Shown: one piece after another, positions 1 to 12,713 of the stretch | Position numbering within the stretch: position 1 is the first letter of the stretch | How the letters are laid out: each line of letters starts with the position of its first letter | From: Cristatella mucedo | Taxonomy: Eukaryota; Bryozoa; Phylactolaemata; Cristatellidae | NCBI GenBank assembly: GCA_009760855.2 | Contig: WPIO01000003.1 | Span: forward strand, 14,483,501 to 14,547,500 | Reading direction: 5' to 3' | DNA length: 64,000 nucleotides | The notes under the pieces: model-generated | Told to the model about the DNA's origin: nothing | The model's database searches: none | What the model saw: only the letters and a program-made list of their open reading frames with translations | Translations under genes and position numbers: made by a program

Positions 1-177
1 CCGGATCGAATTACTGCCGTGGGTTTGAATATCTTCTTAGAGCATAAATCGACTGTCGCATCTGAGTGTTGAAGCATGTCTCTAAAACGAAGATAAGCTA
101 CAATGAGCGACAGTCGTTCGGATGCTTTTAAAAGTGAATGCATTCGTGCGTGTAATGGTGCATATGAAATAAGCAGA

Positions 178-885
178 GGTACTGCTAAGAATAATATATC
201 CCAATTGGTCCATGCATTTGTGACATCCAGTCTCGACTTCTGGAACTCATTGTTTGCTGGTCTGCCGGCCTGTCCTCTTAAGAGCTTACTGCTGGTGCAC
301 AACTTGGCAGCTAGGATTATTTATTGCAGTCGCCATATCACACATTTTCTCGCCGACATTGGCTCCCAGTCAAACAGCATATCGACTTTAAAGTTCTGTG
401 ACTCACTTGTAGGTCCCTTCAGACTTTGGCCATAGCCTACCTATCAGAACTACTACCCCGCCTGGCTTGGCATTTTACCGCCGCTTTTTCCCACTCAAAT
501 CACTTAGCAGTTCGTCGAACCAACTTTAGATCCCTTAGGGACCGCTCCTTTAGTTTGCTTCAATGCGGAAAATTCACTCCCCGCTGACTTCATGACAACC
601 ATTGACTTGACGGTATTCAAAAAGAAGCTGAAAACGCGCTTTTTTTCTAACGGCATATTATGGGTCTTCGTGATGTGTCCTTCTTGTACTAGTGCGTGCA
701 TGTTACCACTAACCATATTTACTTGTTGATATTTTGCATGTTCCCTCTAACTATATAATGGTTGTTCACATTGTGAATGTTACCACTAACCATTTGATCA
801 TGCTTCTCATTGAGTATATGTACAGGCCTAGAAAGTGATCAAGCTCCTTTAGGGCGCACTGCAAAATTATTATTCTTATTATTAT
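178..885 (+). mobile_element. CR1/L2-like LINE (family 1), 3′ end
   Basis: A degenerate frame encodes the conserved C-terminal region L-V-H-A-F-V-T-S-x-L-D-F followed by L-A-D-I and L-K-F-C. After frame breaks come the 3′ UTR, the GCCTAGAAAG…AGGGCGC hairpin tail (about 825–858) and an ATT-rich end. It is 5′-truncated and not coding-competent. Positions 1–177 show nothing recognisable. Confidence 0.75.
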
Positions 886-2795
886 AGATATACCTGCGTA
901 TTCTGAGGACGTGAGCAGGTTTTCTGATTCGAAACTGGAAATCAAAGCAATTACCCTACATTCTTTTATAACGAACACTCTATATTTTATCTGAAAGGAC
1001 ATAATTATAGATGGGTCTTTAAAATTCCAGATTACGATAAGTTTCTTGGTTATAGCAGCACTCAAACTCATCATCATTGGTAGTGAATATTGAAATGTAC
1101 CTAAACCATCTGGCCCGATTAATTCGTCATCAAAATTATATTAATCATCTTCCAGACCAAACTGTTGTAGGCTGTCAGGTCTGAGTAAAATTTGATTTTA
1201 CTGACTGTGATTTGCATCGTTTCTGTGTCTGATTTTACAGTAATCTTAATTTTACTTCAAATAAAATCTTCTTTTCACTCGTGCCTTGAATTCATGTAAA
1301 ACGATAAGCCATTCGCTCACCTGTCAATCGTCTCATTCACACCAAATGACTTCATCGCGAATTTCTGGAAGATTGATGTCGTCCAGTTGCTCAGAAGCTG
1401 AAGCTATTACGTGAAAATGGCTATCTTCCAAATTGATGTCTTCTGTTATTTTATAGCACTTAACAATAGCCGCTTTTGGTTGCAGAACGTATGAAAAAAC
1501 TTTACCCGAATTAGGACTTCAACCTGTGCAATTAGATGAATCTACCATCAGTGACCGTGAAGATAACTATGATCATTTGCGGATCAAGCAATCCGGAACT
1601 CATGACAGCGGTAGGTGAACTGAATTCTAACTGAGGCAGCGCATCTGTACAAACAATAAATGGGAGAAGAGTAATCGCAGCCCGCGAAAAGTGAGTTGAT
1701 AGCGAAACGATACACATACACCTCATTTATTGATGCTTTGTTGCACTCGTGACGCTGAGAGGAGCAGGGAGCAAGGACAGCATATGTTATCGGATTCCGC
1801 CGCATCTTTTTCGCACTGAATAATGAATAGAACTTTTCGCCAGACTGCGGTCGCAAACCATACCTAAACTTCAACCGTTGTCTCTCTCTCGAACATTAAA
1901 ATAATTGACGAACTGCCCGTCCAGGAAATTAAATAGGCCGATTTACACCACAGAGCAATCCACCGCATCTCCTGAGCTTATGCGAACGCTTGGGCGAGGC
2001 TGCAAAGTAAGTTCGCCAAAGTCAAGGTGCGTGAAAGTGCGAACGAATCATGCTATACCTCTGGGAAATTATTTTTGAGCTCTTTACATATGCTGGAAAG
2101 AAAGTATTTCAACTGACTTAAGTGATGACATTCACGTATTCAGTACCCACGAAGAAAGATTTATATTCTTAAGTCAACGGATCTTGAATTGCTCGTCTGT
2201 AGTTAGTTTCTGGCTTTAAGAGAATAGAAACTGAAGGCATGGTTCTTCAAAGTATTTGAGATCGGTTAAAGATGAACCCAAGCGAGGAGAGTTAATGAAG
2301 CAGGTGGTACGACAAGTAGGCTAGGGATTGTTTTCTCAGATATTTGTTGATGGGGCAGTCACTAAGTGTCAATGTAACGGCAGTAGAAACATTCAAGACA
2401 TACAAGCCTAGCTACGGGTGCTGTATATCTCAGTTAATGCACTATCAGATAGATCAGCAAGCGACTTGCAAAAGTGTTGATAGGGTTTCACTAATTAATA
2501 GACCAAGTTAGATGCGGCATCCATATAACAGAAAGCTCACATTTGGAAATAGTTCGTAGCTGAAAATAGATACCCTTAATGTGAAGCTTATATTTTGTCG
2601 TGTATTGTGAACTGCAGGGGATAGCTTAGCTGAGTATATTTTAAGGGTTGAACTTCCCAGTTTGAAGTGACCTTATTTTTGTCAATAGCTATTCATTAGG
2701 CCTTGGTTGCATTCAATTAGAAAACGTTTGCCCTTCAAGTGTGATTTTAGGCCGTTGAGGTGAGCTAGGAAGCTAAAAGTAATAGTTAATAGTAA
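886..2795. other. No gene seen
   Basis: AT-rich DNA with short random ORFs. No motif, repeat or RNA gene recognised. Confidence 0.5.
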
Positions 2796-2890
2796 TGATT
2801 TTTATGCAGCGTCCGTAAAGTGTCTAGAAAGAGAGATTCAGTTCTCTGAGGGCTCTATGCAAATGTATTATCACTATTATTATTTTTCCA
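2796..2890 (+). mobile_element. LINE family 1, 3′ tail only
   Basis: Carries GTGTCTAGAAAGAGAGATTC, then TTCTCTGAGGGC and an ATT-rich end, matching the family 3′ hairpin. Positions 2891–3425 hold no recognisable feature. Confidence 0.65.
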
Positions 2891-3429
2891 AAAAAACTGG
2901 AAATGCTTGAGCGCAGGGGTCTTTCAATTGACCGGTACATGCATTTTGCATTTGCATATAAATAATAGCCTCTTTTTTGCTCGAAGGTCACATTGACATT
3001 GACGAGATGAAAGAGTATACACTGGGAACAAGTTGGATCCCCGCCCGCCACCCTGCACCTTAAATGCTCAACTGATGTCAGGCAGCCATTGACTATATCG
3101 TACACTGTCTTCTTAACTGTCAAATTTGTTTCTGTTGGGTGACTTTACGTTTTAGTTTAAGTTTTAGCCTAACCAGGCCTATACAGGATAATATGGTTTT
3201 TCAGCGTTGAACATTGACCATAGATAGGCGCGGCTCACAGGTCAACGTAAGTGAAGCTGCATTACTAATTTTGAACGTCCTCAAAGTTGAACAAGGCGAG
3301 ACCCGACGCGCGATTTACTTTATATACGCTCGAAGGTTTTAATGCGATATTTTGTACTCGGAAGCAGCGGCGGCGAAACTACACTTTACACGCGGTAGGA
3401 CTTGTGAATTATGCGTGTGGCGCAAATGA

Positions 3430-3472
3430 ATGTGTGTGTGTGTGTGTGTGCGTGTGTGTGTGTGTGTGAATG
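3430..3472 (+). repeat. (TG)n microsatellite
   Basis: About 40 bases of TG with a few interruptions; overlapping ORFs on both strands are artefacts of it. Confidence 0.9.
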
Positions 3473-3684
3473 TGTACGTGCGTGCGTTCGCACTAATTTA
3501 TGCCCGAATGCAAGTTCATTTGCAATGGCACAGAACCATGATGACTGAGTGAGCGTTACTCTGAAATGATTTATGTAGCCCACTTAAAGCCTAAACAACT
3601 GTTAATGCGAACTCTGCGGCCTATAACAGGTAAAAGTGCATTGATTCAAAAGACTTGTGTAAATGGCTGTAGAAGAGCAGTGAC

Positions 3685-3795
3685 CGAGCGGTGCTTCTGC
3701 TTGCGGTGGGCGATGCAGAATAGCCGGAAGTAGGACTCGAAACTACGAACAGCCCTGTGAATACTGATCACTTCTATCTTAGCCCAAAACTCAGG
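3685..3795 (-). mobile_element. SINE-A (tRNA-derived), degenerate
   Basis: On the − strand a box A-like TTGGGCTAAGATAG stretch is followed about 40 bases later by a box B-like GTTTCGAGTCC, then a CGCCCACCGCAAGC segment like the body of other SINE-A copies. Confidence 0.5.
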
Positions 3796-3799
3796 GTTT

Positions 3800-4480
3800 G
3801 CATTATTATTATCAAAAATCAATAAAGTAGGAGTATATGAGATTTAGGAAAGCAGTGGTGGAAGCAAGTAACAGAGTAGGACAGCTGAAAGAAAGTGCAG
3901 GAGCAAGTAGCAGGAGTGGAGATAACTTCTTTGAGTGAGAACGCTGTAATTGAGTTCCAGGGCTATCACATGCAGAGTAAAAGCTTCTGTTCTGCAACAA
4001 TAGCCTTCGCGTGAAAGAAAGAGATGGCCTATTTGTTCTCCTGTTAAGACCCGCGGCCTCGAGGATGCGGGAAATTCGGCAGCAGTTGAACTAAATGTGA
4101 GAAAGGACTAAGCCTCCCTGCTGATACATTTGCAGCCACGGGCAGCTCCTGTAGCAAAGGAATGAGTGACAGATACGCTTTAAAGGAATTTACCGACCAA
4201 CCTAACGGCAACTTGTGTGTGCTACTTGTAAGGTTTAATGACTATTTTGTCTGCTCTGCCTACACTGAACTGCAATAGTGTGGACTAGAGAGAACCAGGG
4301 ACCTAGTACGAGCTGTTGTCAGCCATTGCTTCTCCTCTTCGGATGAACCCCTCCTCTTACACTGAGGCTTCTCGCTCAAGGCTCGCTCGCACGCCTCGTT
4401 TTCCGGCCTCTAGACTAGAAACCTTCTTTGGAAATTGTTTGGTACGATATGGAATCAAAAATATAGTTGTGCGACGCCTG
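3800..4480. other. No gene seen
   Basis: Unassigned DNA between a SINE and the satellite array. Short ORFs on both strands show no family signature. Confidence 0.4.
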
Positions 4481-5260
4481 TTGTTGAAATGGCAGCTGTA
4501 TCGAAACTCAAATAGCTAGCACGGCTGGCTGGCCTGGGTCACTTAAGACCATAAAATAAGAACACACATGCCCAATCGCATTAAATTTATTAGGTTAACC
4601 CGGGACAATGTTTACTATCATGGGATAAAAACTGACGTTTTGAGATGACTATTGTGAAGATAGTAGCTGTATCCTAGTCTATTAATGTCTAGAGGCTGGC
4701 TGAAGCGGTTCATTAGAGGCCATGACATTAGAACACGAAAGCGAAATCGCATGACATATGTTTTGTAAACTTTGAATACTTTCTTTCTATAATTTTTAAT
4801 CAAAACCCAGCTGCGCGAAGCTATTTATGGAAATGGCAGCTTTAATGCCGCTCGAACATGTTTGGCTGCGATTTGTTCTGGGCCGTTGAAGGCCATAACA
4901 CAAGAACGAACAAGCACAATAATAGAAAATTTGGTGTTTATACTTGGCGCACAGTTCTCTTTAATTTGGAATCAAAGTAGCAGTTTCGCCAACCGTTTTG
5001 TGGAAGTGGTAACTGTATCGACGTTCGAATGCGTAAACAGCTTCGCTGGCCTGGACCATTTGAGCCAAAAGCGCGAGAACCTAAAGCTAAATTGCGTGAA
5101 ACGTGGTCGGTAAACCCACAACGTTATTCTGCATTATTTGAAATCACAAGAGAATAACTCTTACATTTATCGTGTGTGGAAATGGCAGTTGTATCACAAT
5201 GTATCGCAGTTATTTGTGGGACCCTATAGAAGTCGCCAGAACTACACTTGCCCGGCTTGT
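4400..5260 (+). repeat. Tandem satellite, ~172-bp unit, five diverged copies
   Basis: The motif G-AAATGGCAGCTGTATC, or a variant, recurs at 4486, 4656, 4830, 5003 and 5179, spacings of 170, 174, 173 and 176. Each copy continues with a GGCTGGCC-type segment, then AAG(A/C)ACA-like and AATCGCAT-like segments. Copies are strongly diverged, so the array is old. Confidence 0.7.
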
Positions 5261-5310
5261 ACGGCCTTCCTCATGTCGATTGACCAAGGTGTGATTCCTT
5301 TCAGCTACAG

Positions 5311-6002
5311 GTAATAATAACAATAATGCACATGATAAAGCGCCCTCAGAGAACTTAATCTCTTTTTAGGCGCTTTGCATTTGCTGCAAAGGGAAACGCG
5401 TTTGAATGCTGAGTAATATCATGCTTGATAAACAACATAAATAACATGGTTAGGGGTGAACTTCTCAGGGTCAGTATGCAGATGTGGTTAGTGGCAGCAT
5501 GCACAGTGTCTGCACGCCTCAGCACATGAAGGACGAATCACAGGGACCCACTAAATGGTTTCCTAAATAGGTGTTTTTAAAGTTCTTTTTAAATGCGGCC
5601 AAGTCAGGATGTGTTCTGACGCAAGTCGGAAGAGAGTTCCGGGCTTTGCGAGCATACGAACTAAATGCCCGGTCTCCAAAGGATTTGAGGTTTGTAGGAG
5701 GTATTGGTAAACTGTTGGATTCCGGAAAGTGGGTGGTACGATGCTTGGCCTCGTGGGGCAGTAGATCTGAGAGATAGGCTGTAGCGAAAGAATGAAGTGA
5801 CCTAAAAGTGAGCGACAAAACCTTGAAGTCGATCCGTTGTCTAACTGTGAGCCAGTGCAGGTCGGCAAGAAGTGGTGTATGTGGCAACTGCGACGCTCAC
5901 GACAGACAAGCCTAGCTGCGGGAGTTCTGCACCAGCTGTAATCTCCTGATTGTACATGCCGGTAGACCAGCAAGCAGTGAGTTGCAGAAGTGAAGACGGG
6001 AT
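5311..6002 (-). mobile_element. LINE family 1, C-terminal RT region and 3′ UTR
   Basis: In − orientation, a frame at 5887–5519 encodes L-L-A-D-L-H-W-L, K-V-L-S-L-T-F-R-S-L-H, A-Y-L-S-D-L-L and F-S-S-Y-A, the conserved block after the RT domain. The 3′ UTR, hairpin and a TTATTATTG-type end follow down to 5311. It is 5′-truncated just upstream of the S-R-L-D-F motif. Confidence 0.85.
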
Positions 6003-6008
6003 GCCAAG

Positions 6009-6062
6009 TACGCAGAATGCCTAGAAATAAACTTATTTAGTTCTCTGGGGGCGCTTTACAAA
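6009..6062 (+). mobile_element. LINE family 1, + strand 3′ tail abutting the preceding copy
   Basis: AATGCCTAGAAAT…TTCTCTGGGGGCGCTTTAC, a degenerate tail hairpin in the opposite orientation to the neighbour. Confidence 0.5.
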
Positions 6063-8575
6063 TGCCACGTCGTTCTATTGTGCGGAAACAATATTGTAAA
6101 GGACAATATGCATTTAACGATATATGAAATGGGATGGCACAACACTGGATGTACAATAAATACCCGTCATGAGTCATTAGCTTTATATTTTGCCCGGTTT
6201 TTGTGGTAGTTGCTCATTGTTTCACTGCTTGGCTATTAGGCTGCTGCCCACGAACGGCTAAGTGCCAGCTTCAATTCGCTGTGCTTTTCTAGGCCATCAA
6301 TATAAGATTTTTAGCTTTGCCCTCGGCAGCTTGCTCGCCGTCGACCAGTGCTTGTAGTAAGCGAGCAGCGTCTGTAGTGGGCGCTTGACGTGCACTGCAA
6401 CAGACCGCGCGAGTTTAGTCAGTGACCGAGACCGTATCGAGGCGTGTATAGACCGTATCGAGGCGTGTATCTCGTGTCTGTAATGGCTCCGAATGCCGCA
6501 TTAGTTATTCTCACGAGGACAATCTTCGGCACCGCTTACTTGTCGCCGCTTTGCACAGCTTGGTGAGCATCGTTGAAAATAACACTACTCCAGCCAGCCC
6601 ACCAAGTACCCAACCTCATTTGTATTGTGCCCTAGTCCACAACACTTACGGACTTTCCGGTTGCCTCAGCAATGTCTTTTTGTCTCCGAATGGATGAGTT
6701 ACCTATTTCGCGTAACGTCCACAACTACCCCTGCTCGAAATATACAGGTTTTATGTTACAGGCGTATAATAGTTTGAGATTTAGGTCGCATGCACTTGTT
6801 AGCGATTGTGCTTCTTTTTTAGACTTCGATGACCATTCATACGCTAGCCTTCAATTGGGACTCCGACCACAACATTAATTGTCAGAAACATCCCGTCCCC
6901 CAGCAGACGGCCGCTCAGGGTCTCACACGTTTGAAGCTGCGAGAATAAGGGCAACGAATGGCACCATCTATGGCACTGATGTTTAGCCAGACTCTTCGTA
7001 CGCTCTTCTGCAAATAATAACCTTTGATATCGAAAGCCCGATTTGAGCATTCCTGGCCGGCCTTCGCAGACAATGGAGGCAAGCAGTACAGTGAAGGGCC
7101 AGCAAACATAATTTGCTCTACGGAAGTGCCAGTGAAAAGCACGAGGCTTTATACCTATGTATGGCTGAGTATATGGCTTTATGTGTATTTGTACTTGCTG
7201 ATGCGTAACCAACGCCTGCTAGCTTGTCACTGGTGGTGGCTGTGCAAACTTAATTAAATACTACGCCAATTCGAGTACCTGCAATCATTTTCCTGCAAAG
7301 AATTTATTAGTGGAGTGCCCATATGGTTATAAGCTGCCTTGAGGTTTCCGTGCGAACGAACTTCCTGTAGCCGGCGGGAATACTTTTGTGGGTATTGGAG
7401 AGTCAAGGGTTTTCTGCATCAACTAGCTGTTTCACTTTGTTGCTAGTTTAAAAGAGGCTTTTCACTTAAATGAGTTCTAAAGTCATTTATGGTGCAACCT
7501 GCTCCTGCCAAACTGCTTTTACTATATCCCTGACCTGCCTCAGAGGATTTTTGTTTTCTTGGTCCGCTCGTTGCAACAACTGCAGCGGCTCCTGACGGAT
7601 GCCTCTGATATTGTAACGGCTGCGTACTGGACGAGCCAGATTATAAATATTCAAATATCTGTAGCAGTTCTTGGACTATCACATCTAGTCACCGGTTATG
7701 TAATAATCTTTGGTGAGAGCATCCCCCGGCAACACTTACATGTGTCCAGGCAAGTAGAGGAAACCTTCACAAGCGGTCTACTAGAACGTTCGTGCAAGCC
7801 AAGCAGGATCTTTAAAAGCAGTGCAATCAGAGACCATCAGTAGAGCGATGGACCGCCTTCAAAACTATGTGGTTGTAATTAATATTAGACAGTTAATATA
7901 TGACAAGCACGTAGTCTTCGAGGTTTATTCAGTTACATACCTCGATGCACGAGCTTGCACAGGTACTAAACTGCTAAAAAAAAAGAACATTGGCATGAAG
8001 AAGACATTACATTCGGGCCACAATTTATTGCTTTTAGCGCCCAAAATAAACCGGCCTGCAGCATCACACACTTAACATCAGAAAAGCTGAAAAAAGCTCT
8101 TCAATAAGGTGCCATATGGTACGATGCACTAGCTTAATGTTTCAACGGAGATTATACTGAAAATCACATCTTTCTGGTACAAATATCTTCAAAGTTCTTT
8201 GTGCTTCTTAGAGGACCTGATTGAAATAATATTTACGGATTCAGTTTTCCTCCACTAAGCGTAAACGTATTCTCATGAATTATTTAGTTTCGGGTCCTAC
8301 GGAAAATTATAACAGAAAAAAGCCCATATGTGAGACAGGTGCAGAAATTTGAATCAAAACCTTAGATAGTGTTTGCGCCCGAAGCACTCAGAGTTGTATG
8401 TTCTGCAAAATGGTTACCTATTTTTTCTGCACCGTCACGACAGACAAAATGCTATTAAAGACACGCTTAATACGGGTATGACGGAATAGTGAGACACTTC
8501 GCTAAAAGAACACTGCGGATCCAAGGATCGAAGATGACTACACCCTTAGGTACAGATGCTTTATTCTTAATGGGC
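6063..8575. other. No gene seen
   Basis: Contains a 21-base duplication at about 6431–6470 (GACCGTATCGAGGCGTGTAT twice) and scattered ORFs of 60–120 codons on both strands with no recognisable motif. No repeat family was recognised. Confidence 0.45.
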
Positions 8576-8584
8576 TGTGTGTAA

Positions 8585-8945
8585 GTAATGTAATGTAATG
8601 TAATGTAATGTAATGTAATGTATCTCCGTCAGTAACTCCACAAAGTCATAAAGACCATGTGGGTGTTACGCAGGAGAGTTTTGTATAGCGCACTCACAGC
8701 CTAAGCGGCTTTCGGTACGCATTCGGTAGCCAACAGACTTCATCTCACGCAACAAAGAGAAAGTGGGAAGCATAGCAGAGTCAGTTGAGGTAGTGAGTAG
8801 CATAGAAGTAGCAGTTCAGGACCGCTGAAAAAGATGTGCCATAGTCGGCAGTTGGAGAGTAGATGTCGTTTCGTAAGAATTGTGGAAGCGAGTTCCACAG
8901 TCTAGGACCTGCAGAGCTAAAGCTTCTGTCGCCAACTATCTGGTG
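8585..8945 (-). mobile_element. LINE family 2, 3′ end with (TAATG)n tail
   Basis: Near-identical in reverse complement to 13990–14340. On − it encodes the V-G-D-R-S-F-S-S-A-G-P-R-L-W-N-S-L-P block, then the 3′ UTR ending in a pentanucleotide repeat (TAATG on +, about 8585–8622). The distinctive tail separates it from family 1. Confidence 0.85.
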
Positions 8946-9044
8946 TACGCGCATGCATATTGTGTGAGTATATTAACGAGTGTATAGCTATTTAATAGCC
9001 TATGCTCGTGAAAAACTATGGGAAACTTCAGTGTTGCATTACTA

Positions 9045-9388
9045 TGTAACCGCGCAGAAGCTCGTCCCCCGGTTCTCTACCGGTGGACTATGTGATGCAG
9101 TGCTGCAGTGCGGTTAAAACACAGGCGGCCACAACTGGGTGCCGAAAGCAACAGTTTATTGTGGGCCTGTTAGTAGTGGTTACGCGCCGGCGCAAGCGCT
9201 TTACGCGGCGCGTATCGGCCCGACGGAGTTAACTGCGAACTCCCGAAGCCCGAGTATAACCAACTACCTTGTGCGCTTACGCGGCGCGTAACGGACTGAC
9301 GGAGTTAACTTCGCGAACTCCCGAAGCCCGCGTATAATACACTAACCTATGCGCGCGTCGCTAGCGATTGCGAAGGCGGGTTGCTACA
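9045..9388. repeat. LTR-like repeat A, copy 1
   Basis: Shared with 19095–19545. Both copies begin TGTAACC and end TACA, so the ends are TG…CA as in LTRs. This copy holds an extra ~78-bp internal tandem duplication (9201–9277 and 9278–9357: TTACGCGGCGCGTA… to …CCCG-GTATAA). Orientation is uncertain: AATAAA-like and TATA-like strings occur on both strands. Confidence 0.5.
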
Positions 9389-9890
9389 GCACCCCAAGAT
9401 ACGAGCAGCTAACTGAGTAGCCGGCAGAACAAAACTGCACAGTCTAAGTCGCACTTAGCTGTTCGTCGCCGTAGGTTCGTCTCTCGTGCTCTCGAAGCGT
9501 AGTCTCGCATCGACTACCCAGCTGCAGCCCTCAGCACTGTCAGTCGTCTCATTATATTCTCTCTCCTCTCAACTCCTGACCTTGCGCGTAGCTGCTATTT
9601 CTACTTCAGCATATTAGTCGGTGCACATCCTGACCGCAACGTCTGCACCAGGCTTCATTCCAACTTTAGCGGGTAGACCAGGAGTCGGGCTTGTACTAGC
9701 CGTCCAAGTCGAACCCGCTAAGACAATCACATTAGTCGCCCCATCTCCTAACCGCATCGCCTGCATAAAGCTCCATTCTAACCAGAGCTAGGTGAGTCAG
9801 GAGCTGGGTCTGTACCAGGCGCCCTAGTCGACCCCCCCTCTCTAAGGCAAGGGCTCCCATCGCGGCTAAGCTGAGAGCTGCACCAGTGCA
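9389..9890. repeat. Repeat B, copy 1, adjoining LTR-like repeat A
   Basis: Shared with 17297–17710, and its first ~30 bases with 19546–19573. The shared text includes GCTGTTCGTCGC, CTCTCGTGCTCTCGAAGCG, GTAGCTGCTATTTCTACTT and TTAGTCGGTGCACATC. It follows LTR-like A directly in two places, so it is probably internal sequence of the same element. No coding domain seen. Confidence 0.55.
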
Positions 9891-10243
9891 ACTATTTGGA
9901 CCTGGGTGTCCAATGACTTAGTGGCATGCCCAGCCTAGTTGGTGAGCCCGGATAACTGTGGTTCTGGGATTCCATACCACGAACTGGGTCGACGTGAGCT
10001 TTTTTCTGTTTTATCGACCTCTTCATAACTGAGGCTTTGGCATAGAGCTTTGACAGGACGAAGCCTCTGGGCTTCTTCATCACTCTTTTCCAGTTGTAAA
10101 ATTTCTCGTGGGCGACGTTTCTCTCGATTTTCGGCGGTGTGGCACTGAGTGGTTTCGTGAATATTTGCGTTCAGATTCTACTGTATTCTTAGGGTGAAAG
10201 ACCGCTAAGCAATACGCATTCATACGTAATAACTCTTTAATTA
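9891..10243. other. No gene seen
   Basis: Short − strand ORFs without family signature. Confidence 0.4.
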
Positions 10244-10375
10244 GCGAAAAAGAGCACCAAGCAGTAGCTTCGAAAATAGTGTGTATGTGTGCGTGTGTGC
10301 ACGTACGCGCGCGCACACACACACACATACACACTATTTTCGGAGCTACTGCTTGGCGCTCTTTTTCACACACGC
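10244..10375. repeat. Inverted repeat with (TG)n/(CA)n stem
   Basis: Two ~58-base arms, 10244–10301 and 10318–10375, are near-perfect reverse complements. The outer parts are non-repetitive (AAGAGC-CAAGCAGTAGCT and partner) and the inner parts are GT/CA repeat. The two halves could fold into one long hairpin. Confidence 0.75.
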
Positions 10376-11124
10376 GCACGTTCGCTTGCGTGTGTATGCA
10401 CGCGCGTGGGTTCGCGTGCGTATGTGTGTGTTTCTGTGCGTTTCTGTGCTTATGTGTCTACGAATGGCTACTGATGGTGTTGGGCTCCCTTTATTATCAT
10501 CAAATATTTTGAAGACCTTGTGTAAAGCCACTACGTTCGTAACGCTTGAAAATCATTATCGATCGACTGACATTATGCCATCCCCTGATTTCGAAGACAT
10601 TGAGAGTCAAGCTCAACAGCCACCTGTTCCGCTCAGCCTTCGGTACGACTGAGTATATTTTCTTTTGTTCAGCTGTTCGTTACGAAACTGTTCGCGTCAT
10701 GACTAAGGGTGAGAGCGATACGCTTTTGTATAGTGCCCCAGTGAACGAAATTTTTTCCTGTGTGCTTTTGAGTTATTACCTGTGTATAATTTAGAGCACA
10801 TTACTAACTACGGGTTCTACTAAAAGTCGGCTACGGGAGGTGGAGGAGACTGGATTTCGTGCAGGGAGGCGCAAGACCCGCCATTTTCCTGTTGGAGGGG
10901 CTAAACCCGCAATTATATAAACTCGTAGCTCAAAGTTGTAGTGTTCATTCGGCACAAAATCGGTGGTTAACTTATCGACTGGAATCTTCGAACGCTATGA
11001 AAAACCCTGAAAAGGTGTCTAAAATATCAATTTCAGACCAGCATACAAAAGCATGTGAAAAGACAACGACTCTACGGTCCACTAGCAAGTAGGACCCCTG
11101 GCAATTAGCATGTACTGAATCGTT
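10376..11124. other. No gene seen; GT-rich start
   Basis: A GTGT/GCGT-rich stretch to about 10460, then unassigned DNA. ORFs at 10281–10652 arise from the GT/CA repeat. Confidence 0.4.
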
Positions 11125-11575
11125 ATATGCACATGTCAGCATGCAAAGCACGCAGCGACAAGAAAGACATGTTCTGTGGACATGTGGAAAGCAGAGCGGG
11201 AAAGGCGTGGCTTTAGTTGAGAATTAAATGACGCAAGGTCAATGCAAGCTATGACAGGAGGCAGAATCGAGTTCGGTATATACGGAGTGACAACCTGATC
11301 ATCGAAAGGTTTCAAGTTATTGTCAGAATCGGCGAGACGACTGGAATTAGGGGAGCGGGTAGGACGAGAGCAAACTGCAACGGCAAATGAGATCGGGTGG
11401 ACAGCCCAGTGTACAAGAGTGGAGTGACCTGCAGGCCAGAGAGACGGGAATCGTGAAGTCGATTCGATGCTTAGTAGAGAACCAGTGATACGGCAGGGAG
11501 ATGCCGTTAACGACAGACCAGCCGAGCTGCCGAGTTTTGCACCAGTTGTAGTCAATTGAGTGCACGGCCTGGGGG
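11125..11575 (-). mobile_element. LINE family 1, degenerate C-terminal fragment
   Basis: On −, a frame gives N-W-C-K-T-R-Q-L-G (a shifted form of the L-V-Q-N-S-A-A-R-L block), then K-H-R-I-D-F and S-L-A-C-R-S-L-H-S. A second frame carries the remainder. Frameshifted and without the tail. Confidence 0.65.
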
Positions 11576-12433
11576 TCGGGAATAAAGGGAATTACAGTGA
11601 TCTCGACGCTATGTCACCAATGCCTGAACTTGTTTAGGCATCATACTCTCGCCTAACTAGACCCTAATTGTTGCATAGTTGCAAAGGGATAGCTCACAGA
11701 AATAGATCCAGATCGCACGCATGCGCGGTGCGACTGGGACGAATGCTCTGAGAGAACGTGTACAACTGGAAAGGCAACAAAGAGGCCGTTGCATCAGCTA
11801 ATAATATTATGATATCATCTAATTACCGCGTAACATGCTACTTACATCCCCACCGAATAAACTGTAGCCATCAGGGCTCGTTAGAGGCTGTGCTTGTTTC
11901 CTCTATGCTTCAGCAGCCCCCTGCCAGAGTTAAAAAGGTGCGTTTGCCCTGCCGCACTGTCGCCACTGCCCCAAAATGGGGCCTAAAGACAAATAGGCAA
12001 GGCCGCAGTCGCTGCTTCGGCTGACATTCAATTAAAACCTCTGTGGTTACATAGCTCCTCAACGGAAAGTAGGCCAACCTCACAGAGGGGCCAATGAGAT
12101 TGCTCAGACGATCCGTTCTGGAATAGCACATCCAGATAAGGGCGTCAATCAGTAGCCATCGAATGAACCAATCTTTAGGGCCTTAGGTCTCTCCTATCTT
12201 GAAGGCATTGACAGACTTTCTAATGATAACCATTATTTCGATCTAATCATATATAAGCTTCAAGAAGTTTGTGGCCATCCACTGGGAATGTCGTTGGTAC
12301 AGGACAATGTGAATTATGCGAGTCTGCTCTGGCGTAAGGCTAACAAGTGTCACGGGGTAGGTAGAGCTGAATATCGTTAGGATATAAGTGAAAGCCAAGA
12401 TTATATTTGTCGATGACATCACCCAGAGAGTGA
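11576..12433. other. No gene seen
   Basis: Unassigned DNA with short overlapping ORFs. Confidence 0.4.

Positions 12434-12713
<280 letters not shown>

Noticed and set aside
3287-3583. Val/Cys and His/Thr repeat ORFs
   Set aside because: Artefacts of the TG microsatellite.
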